Origin: Schleiferiaceae bacterium | Lineage (GTDB): Bacteria; Bacteroidota; Bacteroidia; Flavobacteriales; Schleiferiaceae | Direction: 5' to 3' | NCBI GenBank assembly: GCA_025210575.1 | Contig: JAOARK010000528.1 | Coordinates: 1-12,011 of the forward strand | Length of the DNA stretch: 12,011 nt | In this document: positions 1 to 7,390 of the stretch, piece after piece | Layout: the number at the start of each line of letters is the position of its first letter | Position numbering within the stretch: the first letter of the stretch is position 1 | The notes under the pieces: generated by a model | The model's input: the letters and a program-made list of their open reading frames with translations, nothing else | Databases searched by the model: none | Told to the model about the DNA's origin: nothing | Program-made: the position numbers and the translations under genes

Positions 1-104
1 AATCCACTCTGGATTTATCCGCTCTTCCAAGTGGTTCGTACAATTTGGTGTTAAGTCAAGACGACATAGATGTACTAAATCGCAAAGTGATGATAGTTGA
101 TTAA
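1..104 (+). CDS. C-terminal end of a protein with a type IX secretion (T9SS) sorting domain, 5' partial
   Basis: Only the last 33 codons are inside the window; the frame starts at base 3 and ends with TAA at 102-104. The peptide contains LDLSALPSGSYNLVLSQ followed by a short hydrophobic end (KVMIVD). This matches the type A Por/T9SS C-terminal sorting signal, whose typical form is a 'DLS-LPSG-Y' strand followed by a strand with basic and hydrophobic residues at the very C-terminus. Such tails direct a protein already in the periplasm through the T9SS, after which the tail is removed and the protein is released or attached to the cell surface. The passenger domain lies outside the window, so its function is unknown. 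The other two plus-strand frames give no similar motif. A short AGTTG/CAACT hairpin overlaps the stop. Confidence 0.72.
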   Translation, partial: STLDLSALPSGSYNLVLSQDDIDVLNRKVMIVD

Positions 105-109
105 CAACT
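95..109 (+). terminator. Possible weak hairpin terminator after the T9SS-tail gene
   Basis: AGTTG (95-99) and CAACT (105-109) form a 5-bp stem with a 5-nt loop (ATTAA) overlapping the stop codon. It is followed by a short T-rich stretch (TTATTT). The stem is short and AU-rich, so this is a marginal call; it is listed because it sits exactly at a gene end. Confidence 0.25.
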
Positions 110-203
110 TATTTAATACACTTTACTAAACGACTTTTATTTATTAATTCTAGGAGTCTGGCAAGGAATACGACCTAAGGACGTAATAGTATTTTTTATC
201 GAA

Positions 204-851
204 ATGAACGAAGACTTAAGAAAACAACTGGGTATTAGCGAAGACAAACCAAACGATTGGTTTGAAACACTTTATGCTGGAACAGATGAGGCAGGTGAAG
301 GCGTACCATGGGCAAACATGGCTCCTCATCCACTTTTTAATGATTGGTTAAAAGAGCATGCATTAAATGGAAATGGCAAAACGGCATTGGTCGTGGGTTG
401 TGGCATGGGCGATGATGCTATTGCTTTAGAACAACTCGGTTTTAAGGTGACTGCCTTTGATGTAGCTACAAGTGCTATTCAACTCTGCAAAAAGCGTTTC
501 CCTAATTCTTCCATCAACTTTGTGCAAGGCGATTTACTGGCTGGATTCCCAGAATGGAAACACCAATTTGATTTTGTATTGGAGATTTTCACCATTCAAG
601 CCTTGCCCCCCAAGTATGAAGAAACACTCATTCAACATGTTTCTGACTTTGTTTCAGCTCAAGGAGAGCTCATGGTAATCACAGAAGTGCAACATGCGAA
701 AAGAACCTACGAAGTTGGTCCACCTTGGTTACTGAATGAAGATTACATTAATAAGTTTGAGAATACGGGTTTGAGCTTAATATCCACTGACAAAACGAAT
801 GAACCTGAAATAGGAGACGAAATTCATTTAACCATTTTTAAACGAGGCTAG
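204..851 (+). CDS. Class I SAM-dependent methyltransferase (thiopurine methyltransferase-like group)
   Basis: A 215-residue cytoplasmic protein with a Rossmann-type methyltransferase core. The SAM-binding motif I is visible as ALVVGCGMGDDAIALEQLG (about 61-79). It is followed by the acidic strand-2 residue at VTAFD (D86) and a GD pair at 109-110 (FVQGDLL), which usually contacts the adenine. A conserved-looking PW at 35-36 and GPPWLL at 172-177 resemble small bacterial methyltransferases related to the TPMT/Methyltransf_25 group. Substrate cannot be read from the sequence. The family includes enzymes acting on small thiol, selenium or other xenobiotic compounds, so a detoxification role is possible but inferred. 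ATG at 204 places the first helix directly after the leader and no better start is seen. The VOC gene follows after 53 bp on the same strand. No signal peptide is present. Confidence 0.85.
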   Translation: MNEDLRKQLGISEDKPNDWFETLYAGTDEAGEGVPWANMAPHPLFNDWLKEHALNGNGKTALVVGCGMGDDAIALEQLGFKVTAFDVATSAIQLCKKRFPNSSINFVQGDLLAGFPEWKHQFDFVLEIFTIQALPPKYEETLIQHVSDFVSAQGELMVITEVQHAKRTYEVGPPWLLNEDYINKFENTGLSLISTDKTNEPEIGDEIHLTIFKRG

Positions 852-873
852 ATGGCTTCCATTTTCAATTCTC

Positions 874-881
874 TAAATTTG
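874..881 (+). promoter_or_regulatory. Candidate Bacteroidota -7 box (TAAATTTG) for the VOC gene
   Basis: TAAATTTG is an exact match to the Bacteroidota -7 consensus TAnnTTTG and lies 23 bp before the ATG at 905, a suitable distance for a short leader. No clear -33 TTG is visible at the expected spacing, so the VOC gene might instead be read through from the methyltransferase gene. Confidence 0.35.
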
Positions 882-904
882 AAGATGAACTAAAACTTAC
901 CACT

Positions 905-1273
905 ATGAAAAATGCAATCAGTTGGTTTGAAATTCCTGTTGTGGAATTTGACCGCGCAAAAACTTTTTACGAATCCGTTTTAAATGCAGAAATGCCTGTC
1001 ATGGAAATGGGTGAGGCTATTTCCGCTTTCTTTCCTGCAGATCTTCAAGAAGGTATTGGAGGTTGCATCATAAAAACAGATGGTCATGAACCAAATGCCA
1101 ATGGCGTATTGGTGTATCTAAATGGAGGTGATGATCTTGATGTTCCATTAAGTCGCGTAGAAGCAGCTGGAGGTAAAATTATCCTACCTAAAACCAGTAT
1201 TGGTGAAAACGGCTTTATGGCGTACTTTTTAGATACCGAAGGTAACAGAGTCGCTTTTCACTCTAGGGGTTGA
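905..1273 (+). CDS. VOC family protein (glyoxalase/bleomycin-resistance/dioxygenase fold)
   Basis: A 122-residue cytoplasmic protein of the usual single-domain VOC length, with two beta-alpha-beta-beta-beta modules. The first opens with ISWFEIPVVEFDRAKTFYE (about 5-23), the typical strand plus 'D-xx-RA-x-FY' helix. The second closes with LDTEGNRVAFHS (about 109-120). E9 and H119 lie where metal ligands sit in metal-dependent members, but the other ligand positions are not obvious, so catalysis is not assured. Many proteins of this subgroup are annotated only as 'VOC family protein' or glyoxalase-like. It sits 53 bp downstream of the methyltransferase, which suggests co-transcription or a local promoter. 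It converges on the AraC gene with only 12 bp between the two stop codons, and no hairpin terminator is visible there. Confidence 0.85.
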   Translation: MKNAISWFEIPVVEFDRAKTFYESVLNAEMPVMEMGEAISAFFPADLQEGIGGCIIKTDGHEPNANGVLVYLNGGDDLDVPLSRVEAAGGKIILPKTSIGENGFMAYFLDTEGNRVAFHSRG

Positions 1274-1285
1274 CCGAACTATATA

Positions 1286-2206
1286 CTAAGGATTTATCTC
1301 TGAGGCTTTGATTCCAAAAAAATCTTTAAAGTCTTTGTGAAATTGACCCATATGCCAAAATCCGAGTTGCCTTGAAACTTGAGCCACTGAACGTTTTTCA
1401 GTGTTTTTGTGCAACAAACGGTAAACATGGTTCAAGCGCATTATAGAGATGAAGGTTTTTGTACTAACACCAAATCTCTCTTTGAATGCATAAAGCAAAG
1501 TACGCTCGCTTGTCTGACAGAATTTGGCAACTTGAGTCACAGTTATTCCTTCAGCAATATTTTTGATAATGTAGGCCTCGGCCTTAGCTAATGTATCCTC
1601 GCGTTTGATGTTACTCACACGCTCTAATTTAGAGGTACAAAAAGACAGTGTAATTACCAACAAATCAAGTAAGTTGCTTATTTCAACTTCAGTTGGATGG
1701 ATTCCTTTCACAGCATTTACTATACCCGTTTCAATTTTACCTCGAGTGTTTTGCCAATATTTTGGTGGGGCAGAAAACACAGGGTTCTTTTGCATTAATA
1801 CCAAAAGGTTCTCAAGGTTTTTTTCTTTTAATTTTTCTTTGAGTAAACTTTCGGCAATTGATACAATTTGTACATCGAAGCCAGCATGACTTACCGCATG
1901 AATAGGCGAGTTGGGCGCGTAAATTATGATATCATTTTTACGTATATGATAGTTACGCCAAACCAATGGATCTGCAATGGGAAAGGCAAAGCTCCAATAA
2001 CCAGGAATGGAGGCTCCTTCTTGTTTAACACTGGAGTTAAAATGCACATGCGCCAATTGTATTTCTGGGCTTAACACTTGTGTAAGTGTGCTTTTGAAAA
2101 TTCCGCCTCCTAACTGGTAAAAGTCTATGGGCCAACCTTCTACCACTTCATCAAAATGGTTTAAATCCATATCGGTATTATGAACAACTTGAAAATTGTT
2201 AATCAT
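1286..2206 (-). CDS. AraC-family transcriptional regulator
   Basis: A 306-residue protein with the standard AraC layout. The N-terminal ~200 residues look like a cupin-type or related effector domain (for example GYWSFAFPIADPLVW, IIIYAPNSPIHAVSHAGFD). The C-terminal ~100 residues carry two helix-turn-helix units: EGITVTQVAKFCQTSERTL (about 219-237) and SVAQVSRQLGFWHMGQFHK (about 273-291), the latter with the typical G-F-x-x-x-x-x-F-x-x-x-F-K pattern ending at FFGIKASE. The effector is not recognisable. It is transcribed away from the MBL-fold lipoprotein gene across a 98-bp intergenic region, which is a common arrangement for an AraC regulator and its target; the functional link is inferred. 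ATG at 2206 was chosen because the frame upstream holds no better start. Confidence 0.88.
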   Translation of the reverse strand: MINNFQVVHNTDMDLNHFDEVVEGWPIDFYQLGGGIFKSTLTQVLSPEIQLAHVHFNSSVKQEGASIPGYWSFAFPIADPLVWRNYHIRKNDIIIYAPNSPIHAVSHAGFDVQIVSIAESLLKEKLKEKNLENLLVLMQKNPVFSAPPKYWQNTRGKIETGIVNAVKGIHPTEVEISNLLDLLVITLSFCTSKLERVSNIKREDTLAKAEAYIIKNIAEGITVTQVAKFCQTSERTLLYAFKERFGVSTKTFISIMRLNHVYRLLHKNTEKRSVAQVSRQLGFWHMGQFHKDFKDFFGIKASEINP

Positions 2207-2304
2207 AAAGAATTGCGGATTTTTGATACAATCCTATTTTTTTGACGAATATTTTTACCAATGTTAGTTCAATATGATACCGGAAAAATAAATATCCAAA
2301 TAAT

Positions 2305-3750
2305 ATGAAAGACAAAATACTACTTCTTTGCGCCATAGTTGCGTTTATCTCATGCTCGAGTCCTGAAACCAAGCAAGTAGCACAGGAACCAACGAATGCC
2401 AAAACCACTACAAAAATGGGCAATTCAACCTTGGAAGGTCCTTACCAACAAGACACTGCTCAACTAATGAAAGTTGTTGAAGGCGGTAGAGCTTTAGGCC
2501 GTTGGAATGAAGGTTTGATGTTTGAAGGCGTAAAACCTATGCCTTGGTTAAAATCTGCGGCAAACTGGTTTCCGAATACCGAAGAGATTCAACCAGATGA
2601 AATGCGTATCATTTTTATGGGGTCCTCTCCCACCATTCGTCCAGGTCAAATGAATACCTCAGTATTTGTACAGCTCGGTAATGGTGAAAATTTCATCTTC
2701 GATATTGGAGAAGGTTCTGTGTCGAATTATATCGCAGCAGGAATAGCTTTAAACGAGATGAATAATATTTTCATCACCCACCTACACGTAGACCACTTTG
2801 GTTCTTTACCTTATGTGTATATGTTCGGAGCATGGTCTGGTCGCTGGGACGAGCCATTACGTGTAACAGGCCCATCTGGAAGACATAAGGAAGATGGTGT
2901 AGCTCACATGATTGAGGGAATGAAAATGATGTTACACTGGCATGGTGATGCCTTCGATGTGTTCCCTATAGGAAAAGGATATGACATTGAAGTCACAGAG
3001 TTTGACTTCGAGGATGAAGGTGGAATTTGCTACGAAAAGAATGGTGTAAAAGTGATTCACTGGCAACAGTCTCACGCGAAAGACGGAGCCTCTGCTTATA
3101 GGCTAGATTGGAATGGTCTAAGCGTTGCCTTCACAGGAGATGGAAGACCAAATATGTTAACTGAGAAATATTGTAAAGATGTAGACATCTTAATTACGGA
3201 GATGCAAACCGAAGTTGTTGAAGTAAGTTCCATGGTTCAAGGTGTTCCTCCATTTTTAGGAAGATATACGATAGATACACATCACAACCCTGCTTATGCG
3301 GCAGGTTATCTTTACAACAAAGTAAAACCAAGATATGCTATGGCAACGCACTGCCCCAATGATGAATACTTGAATGCAGAATCTGTAGCTGAAGTAAGAA
3401 CACATTACAAAGGCCCTTTTCATTTTGGTTTTGACGGAACAGTTGTGAATCTGACTAAAGACGCGGTATGGGTAAGAGAAGGAATTTTACCTGAATATCC
3501 GAACAACACTCCTCCTCAAGCCCATGGTCAAATTGCAAGAAATGGGGGGTTGATCGTTCCGCTTCCAAGACAATCTAGAGAAGACATTCAAAATCAATAC
3601 ATCAGAGACAAGCAGTACAACCCAGACGATTATTACCCAAAAGGCTATAAACCTGAGTTAATGGAAGAATGGCCATCTGACAAGCCATTATTCCTGCCTG
3701 TAGAACAAGTTCCTCCTGGAATGAAAAGAAGAATGAAGGATAAGAAGTAG
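2305..3750 (+). CDS. Metallo-beta-lactamase-fold hydrolase, exported lipoprotein (GntH-like family)
   Basis: A 481-residue protein. The N-terminus (MKDKILLLCAIVAFISCSS) is a short signal peptide ending in a lipobox-like FISC, so C17 is probably lipidated and the enzyme sits on the periplasmic or outer-membrane side. The metallo-beta-lactamase core starts near residue 100 (IIFMGSS). It has the zinc motif HLHVDH (H159, H161, D163, H164), H257 in HWQQSH, D279 in FTGDG, and H349 in MATHCPND. This set is consistent with an intact di-metal site of the kind seen in RNase Z/arylsulfatase-like members. The general architecture resembles proteins labelled 'guanitoxin biosynthesis MBL fold metallo-hydrolase GntH'. 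That label comes from family resemblance as I remember it, and no other guanitoxin gene is present here, so a toxin role should not be assumed. About 70 C-terminal residues after the core are Pro/Tyr/Lys rich (DDYYPKGYKPE). A strong terminator follows directly. Confidence 0.85.
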   Translation: MKDKILLLCAIVAFISCSSPETKQVAQEPTNAKTTTKMGNSTLEGPYQQDTAQLMKVVEGGRALGRWNEGLMFEGVKPMPWLKSAANWFPNTEEIQPDEMRIIFMGSSPTIRPGQMNTSVFVQLGNGENFIFDIGEGSVSNYIAAGIALNEMNNIFITHLHVDHFGSLPYVYMFGAWSGRWDEPLRVTGPSGRHKEDGVAHMIEGMKMMLHWHGDAFDVFPIGKGYDIEVTEFDFEDEGGICYEKNGVKVIHWQQSHAKDGASAYRLDWNGLSVAFTGDGRPNMLTEKYCKDVDILITEMQTEVVEVSSMVQGVPPFLGRYTIDTHHNPAYAAGYLYNKVKPRYAMATHCPNDEYLNAESVAEVRTHYKGPFHFGFDGTVVNLTKDAVWVREGILPEYPNNTPPQAHGQIARNGGLIVPLPRQSREDIQNQYIRDKQYNPDDYYPKGYKPELMEEWPSDKPLFLPVEQVPPGMKRRMKDKK

Positions 3751-3755
3751 ATATC

Positions 3756-3783
3756 AAAAAGGGAGCTAATTGCTCCCTTTTTT
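3756..3783. terminator. Bidirectional rho-independent terminator
   Basis: GGGAGC (3761-3766) and GCTCCC (3772-3777) form a 6-bp GC-rich stem around TAATT. There are five A's on the left and six T's on the right, so a U-tract follows the stem when read from either strand. It lies 5 bp after the stop of the MBL gene. Its T-tract reaches into the TAA stop codon (3782-3784) of the minus-strand WG-repeat gene, so it should stop transcription from both convergent genes. Confidence 0.9.
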
Positions 3784-5950
3784 ACTCTTTCCAGGTTTTC
3801 AATTTCTTGCCGTTGGTATCCAAACAATGATTGTAACCACTATGATTTAACTGATGTTGAATCTCGGCATCCAACACTTCTAGCACTGTTCTTTTCTTGC
3901 AGTCAAAGTAAAACCATTGTGTACCTTTTTTTAGATAAACTCCTTTGTGAACAACACGTGATTCACATTCAGCTCGAAAGTCTGAGAATTCAAAAGGTAC
4001 AATTTCTTTGCCCCATAATTCTAGAACACCCCACATTCCTGCTTTTTTAACCAACACCACATTATTGTAGTCAAAAACCATGGGGTCTATGCTGTCTAAT
4101 TCCATTGGATACATCCATTCTATAAAGGGTGGGTGCTTTGATGTAAGACGCACCATACCAAAAGAATTGTCCTTTTTTATCGCATATATCCCTTGATGTA
4201 TGTGTCGCCTTTTGTCAAATGAAATTTCTCTTAATGGGAAAAAGTCATCTCTGTAAAAAACTCCAAAATAATGACTGCTTCCTCTTTTAAACCTCACAGC
4301 ATTATTGGTTTCTCTATTGATGAAAGAAACATCTTCTAAACGGATTTCTTTCCCCCCATAAAAGATCAATTGCCACTTACCTGATTTCTGCAATGCGTAT
4401 ACGGGCCTGCTATTTCTATAGACCAAAAATTTTATAGAATCTGCCGTGGGTTCTATTAAATACGAACCGTCAATTTTCTTGACCGCGTTACTCTCTGTGG
4501 TTCCAAAATGAATAGTACCGCTATAGCGTTGAATAAAATTTTGATGCTCTGGTACAAAAGGTTGAAACTTTAAGTTAAAGTAACTAACCGTTGAATCTGT
4601 TTGGCATTCATAGAATTCAATTACCTTTTTAATCTGCTTGTATTCGGGTTGTATCGCCCACTCTCCTTCTTTGCTTATTAAACCCCACTTGCCATTTATT
4701 CGTCCGAGTAAATCTTCAGCACCATATCTGTTACTTATGGGTTTTATAGCTTCTACCCCCTTAACACTCATTTGCATGCCATTCAACCCGTAAAGCACAT
4801 TTGCATCTTCCTTCTTTGCAAAAAGCACATACTCTTGTCTAGTTATTTTTGAATGATCAAACGACACGATCAAATCACCATTTCCATCCATCACACCTTG
4901 CTTTCCTTCTGTATTGCTCACCACAAAAAGGTGCTTATTCTTATAGTCCTGAACTCTATTATAATCCGCATAATAGTGTAGTAAATACTCAATTCTTATC
5001 TCACTGTATTTAAATGGAATTACTTGAGATCCATTCATATCAATTACTCCTGTACCTTGATTATTTCGCACCACAAAAAACTCACTGGTATATTGCCCAA
5101 AATGACCATTTTCTAATGAGGCTAATTGATAGGCGTTTTCATCATATATCTCAAGTGTTTCGCCATCGTGTGCCATAAAATTTGATCGATTACCCACTTG
5201 GACGGGCCTAATTCTGTCGTACTGAAAATCTACCACTTCTTTACCAGCATGATTCAACACACCCCAAACACCGTATTTAAGTGCAAGGAAAAAAGCATCG
5301 TCTTGAACTGGAATGATTTGAGTGTAAATAGCCTTGGTTACGTGTTTTTGCGTGTGATTGTCAATTAGACCATATCTACCCGTTGTTTGATCATGATATG
5401 GGCTAACAATAGGTGTTCTTCTGTAATCATAGGTTGGCTGTATCATAGCTAGCTCCTTTAAAGTCAACCCTGATGAGTTTTGCCAGTTACGAAGACCTTT
5501 ATCATCTATATCAAAGATTTGCGCATACTCGTATTTTTCGTTGATTCTTTCAGCTTCTTCTCTCCCAGCACTTTGCTCTACTAGATAACCAACAGCACAA
5601 ATATTTCCTTGATGATCAATAAACCTGGGCACTCTATCTTTAAATGATTTTTCATGTAAAGGAAATTCACCTCTTAAAATGTATTCTTCTAACCTATGGA
5701 TATTCAAAGCTCTTTCTTGGGCCAACTGAGGTGAAGGGGTTTCATTGTTTTTTAATATGTCTAGAACATAGCAGAGATGCGTTACAATTCTCTCTTTTTC
5801 TGAATCATTTTGATTGGGAGAAGCATTGTGCTTTTGCAACCAACTCTCATTACCCAAAACTGAGTTGATTTGATCATTTTGACCTTGGAGTTCAAAACTT
5901 AAAATGCTTAGTGAAAAAACTAAAACAACCGTTTTCGAGATAAAATTCAT
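3782..5950 (-). CDS. Secreted WG-repeat protein with an unassigned N-terminal module
   Basis: From ATG at 5950 the product is 722 residues. This start is preferred over an in-frame ATG 57 bp upstream (6007) because it begins a clean signal peptide (MNFISKTVVLVFSLSILSFE, residues 1-20) ending near LQGQ. Residues about 55-175 form a module with PRFIDHQGNICAVGYLVEQS (108-127), where H113, C118 and the Gly residues stand out. It ends with GLTLKELAMIQPTYD (161-175). I recall this motif series in other Bacteroidota proteins, but it has no function I can name. Residues about 190-720 contain degenerate WG repeats, for example YGLIDNHT (193), YGVWGVLNHAGKEVV (226), GVIDMNGSQVIPF (301), GVMDGNGDLIVSF (352), WGLISKEGEWAIQPEY (422) and MWGVLELWGKEIVPFEF (639). 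WG repeats are thought to form a beta-solenoid-like or propeller-like binding surface. No enzymatic motif is certain. It is probably a single-gene unit ending at the bidirectional terminator. Confidence 0.82.
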   Translation of the reverse strand: MNFISKTVVLVFSLSILSFELQGQNDQINSVLGNESWLQKHNASPNQNDSEKERIVTHLCYVLDILKNNETPSPQLAQERALNIHRLEEYILRGEFPLHEKSFKDRVPRFIDHQGNICAVGYLVEQSAGREEAERINEKYEYAQIFDIDDKGLRNWQNSSGLTLKELAMIQPTYDYRRTPIVSPYHDQTTGRYGLIDNHTQKHVTKAIYTQIIPVQDDAFFLALKYGVWGVLNHAGKEVVDFQYDRIRPVQVGNRSNFMAHDGETLEIYDENAYQLASLENGHFGQYTSEFFVVRNNQGTGVIDMNGSQVIPFKYSEIRIEYLLHYYADYNRVQDYKNKHLFVVSNTEGKQGVMDGNGDLIVSFDHSKITRQEYVLFAKKEDANVLYGLNGMQMSVKGVEAIKPISNRYGAEDLLGRINGKWGLISKEGEWAIQPEYKQIKKVIEFYECQTDSTVSYFNLKFQPFVPEHQNFIQRYSGTIHFGTTESNAVKKIDGSYLIEPTADSIKFLVYRNSRPVYALQKSGKWQLIFYGGKEIRLEDVSFINRETNNAVRFKRGSSHYFGVFYRDDFFPLREISFDKRRHIHQGIYAIKKDNSFGMVRLTSKHPPFIEWMYPMELDSIDPMVFDYNNVVLVKKAGMWGVLELWGKEIVPFEFSDFRAECESRVVHKGVYLKKGTQWFYFDCKKRTVLEVLDAEIQHQLNHSGYNHCLDTNGKKLKTWKE

Positions 5951-6103
5951 AAAAAGAGCTTTAGAGTTAGTTAAACAACAAATAGCATAAAGAGTGCCAA
6001 AACTCATTCTACCTCTTTAGCCTCACCAAGGTCTGCAACCAACAATTTGCTTCTTTCAGTTAATTTAGTATTGTATTATTGTTCCGTAACAAAAATCAAT
6101 GCA

Positions 6104-6661
6104 ATGAAGTATTTACTTTCTATTCTATCCCTAACTTTTTTCTTTAATGTTCAGGCCCAAATGACCATTGAAGATGTAACACTGCCTGGTAAATTGAAAA
6201 TAGGTTCAGAAGACCTCATATTAAATGGCGGTGGCTTAAGAGAAAAAATGTTTCTAGACCTATATGTAGGTGGCCTTTACCTAAAAACAAAAAGCTCTGA
6301 TGCCGATGCTATTATCAAGGCAGATGAGCCAATGGCAATCAGAATTCAGATCGTTTCTAAATTTATCTCAAGTGATAAAATGGTAGACGCCATAGACGAT
6401 GGTATGGAAAAAGCTACTGATGGAAAGACTTCTGGAATCTCAAAAGAAATTGAACTTTTCAAAAAGTCGTTCAGTGAAGAGATTGTGGTTGGTGATACCT
6501 ACAATATTGTTTACATCCCAAAACAAGGTGTAACCGTTTACAAGAATGGAAACAAAAAAGAAACCATTAAAGGACTGGCCTTTAAAAAAGCAATGTTCGG
6601 CATTTGGCTTTGTGACGATCCTGCAGATGAAGACCTAAAAGAAGGAATGCTCGGTGAATAA
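6104..6661 (+). CDS. Secreted chalcone isomerase-like domain protein
   Basis: From ATG at 6104 the product is 185 residues. A longer in-frame start at 6047 would place 19 extra residues before an obvious signal peptide (MKYLLSILSLTFFFNVQAQ, cleavage near AQ), so 6104 is chosen. The mature part matches the bacterial chalcone isomerase-like family. It has NGGGLREKMFLDLYVGGLYL (41-60), the typical 'G-x-R-x-K-x-F-x-x-LYVxxLYL' start of the fold, then IRIQIVSKFISSDKM (79-93), VTVYKNG (143-149) and FKKAMFGIWLCDDPAD (160-175). The bacterial family is periplasmic and mostly of unknown function; members are not thought to make flavonoids and may bind fatty acids or other small hydrophobic ligands. No partner gene is adjacent: it diverges from the WG-repeat gene, with 153 bp between the starts, and ends 16 bp before a strong terminator. 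Confidence 0.85.
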   Translation: MKYLLSILSLTFFFNVQAQMTIEDVTLPGKLKIGSEDLILNGGGLREKMFLDLYVGGLYLKTKSSDADAIIKADEPMAIRIQIVSKFISSDKMVDAIDDGMEKATDGKTSGISKEIELFKKSFSEEIVVGDTYNIVYIPKQGVTVYKNGNKKETIKGLAFKKAMFGIWLCDDPADEDLKEGMLGE

Positions 6662-6677
6662 TATTCTGCCTTAAATG

Positions 6678-6711
6678 AAAAAAGCCCAAAGCAATGCTTT
6701 GGGCTTTTTTT
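6678..6711. terminator. Strong bidirectional rho-independent terminator
   Basis: AAAAAAGCCCAAAGC (6678-6692) pairs with GCTTTGGGCTTTTTT (6696-6710) around a 3-nt loop (AAT), giving a 9-bp core stem extended by A/T pairs. The U-tract is present on both strands. It sits between the convergent stops at 6661 (chalcone isomerase-like gene) and 6722 (beta-barrel gene) and serves both. Confidence 0.93.
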
Positions 6712-6721
6712 ATTTTTCTAA

Positions 6722-7297
6722 TCAAAGTAGGATTCCTGCTCCTACTTGCAGATATCTATTTTTATGTGCCTGACCGTCTATAAAACCTGCGTTGAACAAG
6801 CCCCAGCTATATTTAGCCTCAACTTGAATTCTACCAAGCTGCACACCCAAACCCAGACTAAGTGGTATATCAAAGAATTTGGTATCCGTAATCTTTGTGG
6901 TTGATTGCTCTCCACCAGGGAAATCTTCGCGGTTATCTGTCAGTTTAAAGTTAAAAGCTAATCCTGCCATTCCATATACCGGACCTACAAAAACTTTACC
7001 TGTAGCGGGCAAACTAAGTGTATGCATTCTAAAACTACTCTCTGAATTGGTAAACCCATTCTGAAAATATTCCAATCCAGAATTCATTCTAAAGGATTCT
7101 GAAACCTTTGTTTCTGAGAAGAAACCTAAATAAAATGCCTCTAAGTTGTCATGGGCCTTATTTCCCACTCTATACATGTTTGCAGAATGCCATCCAGCTC
7201 TAAAACCGATTCTAAAATCTTCTTCTTCGTTTTGCGCGTTTGACGAAAGAATTCCAAACAAGAAAAGTGAAACAAAAAAGTACTTGTAGTTTTTCAT
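6722..7297 (-). CDS. Small outer-membrane beta-barrel protein (porin-like, OMP_b-brl type)
   Basis: A 191-residue protein with a signal peptide (MKNYKYFFVSLFLFGILSSN, cleavage near AQ22). It is followed by alternating polar/aromatic strands typical of an 8-strand outer-membrane barrel: FRIGFRAGWHSANMYRVG (28-45), LEAFYLGFFSETKV, FRMNSGLEYFQNGF, TLSLPATGKVFVGPVYGMAG, and a final strand YLQVGAGILL that ends on a hydrophobic residue, as barrel C-termini do. The pattern matches the family often labelled 'outer membrane beta-barrel protein' or PorT-like in Bacteroidota. Its ligand or partner is unknown and nothing indicates that it is the T9SS PorT itself. It is a single-gene unit on the minus strand, sharing the terminator at 6678-6711, and is divergent from the lipoprotein gene at 7391. 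Confidence 0.8.
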   Translation of the reverse strand: MKNYKYFFVSLFLFGILSSNAQNEEEDFRIGFRAGWHSANMYRVGNKAHDNLEAFYLGFFSETKVSESFRMNSGLEYFQNGFTNSESSFRMHTLSLPATGKVFVGPVYGMAGLAFNFKLTDNREDFPGGEQSTTKITDTKFFDIPLSLGLGVQLGRIQVEAKYSWGLFNAGFIDGQAHKNRYLQVGAGILL

Positions 7298-7316
7298 ATT
7301 AATTGGTATTTAAGGC

Positions 7317-7324
7317 TAAAAATA
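7317..7324 (-). promoter_or_regulatory. Possible -7 box for the beta-barrel gene
   Basis: On the minus strand this reads TATTTTTA, one base from TAnnTTTG, and lies 20 bp before the ATG at 7297. A TTGTTG stretch further upstream (about 22 bp) could be the -33 element. The region is AT-rich, so a chance match is possible. Confidence 0.28.
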
Positions 7325-7390
7325 AGATGCTATTGTTAATATAAAACAACAATTTTCAAAAGTTGTTCGTTCAATTACAAACCTCTTTCT

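Noticed and set aside
1409..2074. Three plus-strand open frames of 60-94 codons opposite the AraC gene
   Set aside because: They lie wholly antisense to a well-supported AraC-family gene, show no domain or signal features, and have low-complexity composition expected of shadow frames.
2228..2304. Possible promoter for the MBL gene (TTG then TAGTTCAA with about 20-bp spacing)
   Set aside because: The -7 match is only partial in AT-rich DNA; not strong enough to list as a feature.
2199..2423. 74-codon minus-strand frame across the AraC/MBL intergenic region
   Set aside because: It overlaps the lipoprotein signal of the MBL gene and the start of the AraC gene, and its hydrophobic content is the reverse complement of a signal peptide and AT-rich DNA.
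2305..3750. Guanitoxin biosynthesis locus
   Set aside because: Only one gene with GntH-like resemblance is present; the neighbours are an AraC regulator, a WG-repeat protein and small-molecule enzymes unrelated to that pathway.
6041..6084. Possible promoter for the chalcone isomerase-like gene (TTTG at 6046-6049, TAATTTAG at 6061-6068, TATTGTAT at 6069-6076)
   Set aside because: The element with the best -7 match has the wrong spacing to TTTG, and the one with correct spacing matches TAnnTTTG poorly.
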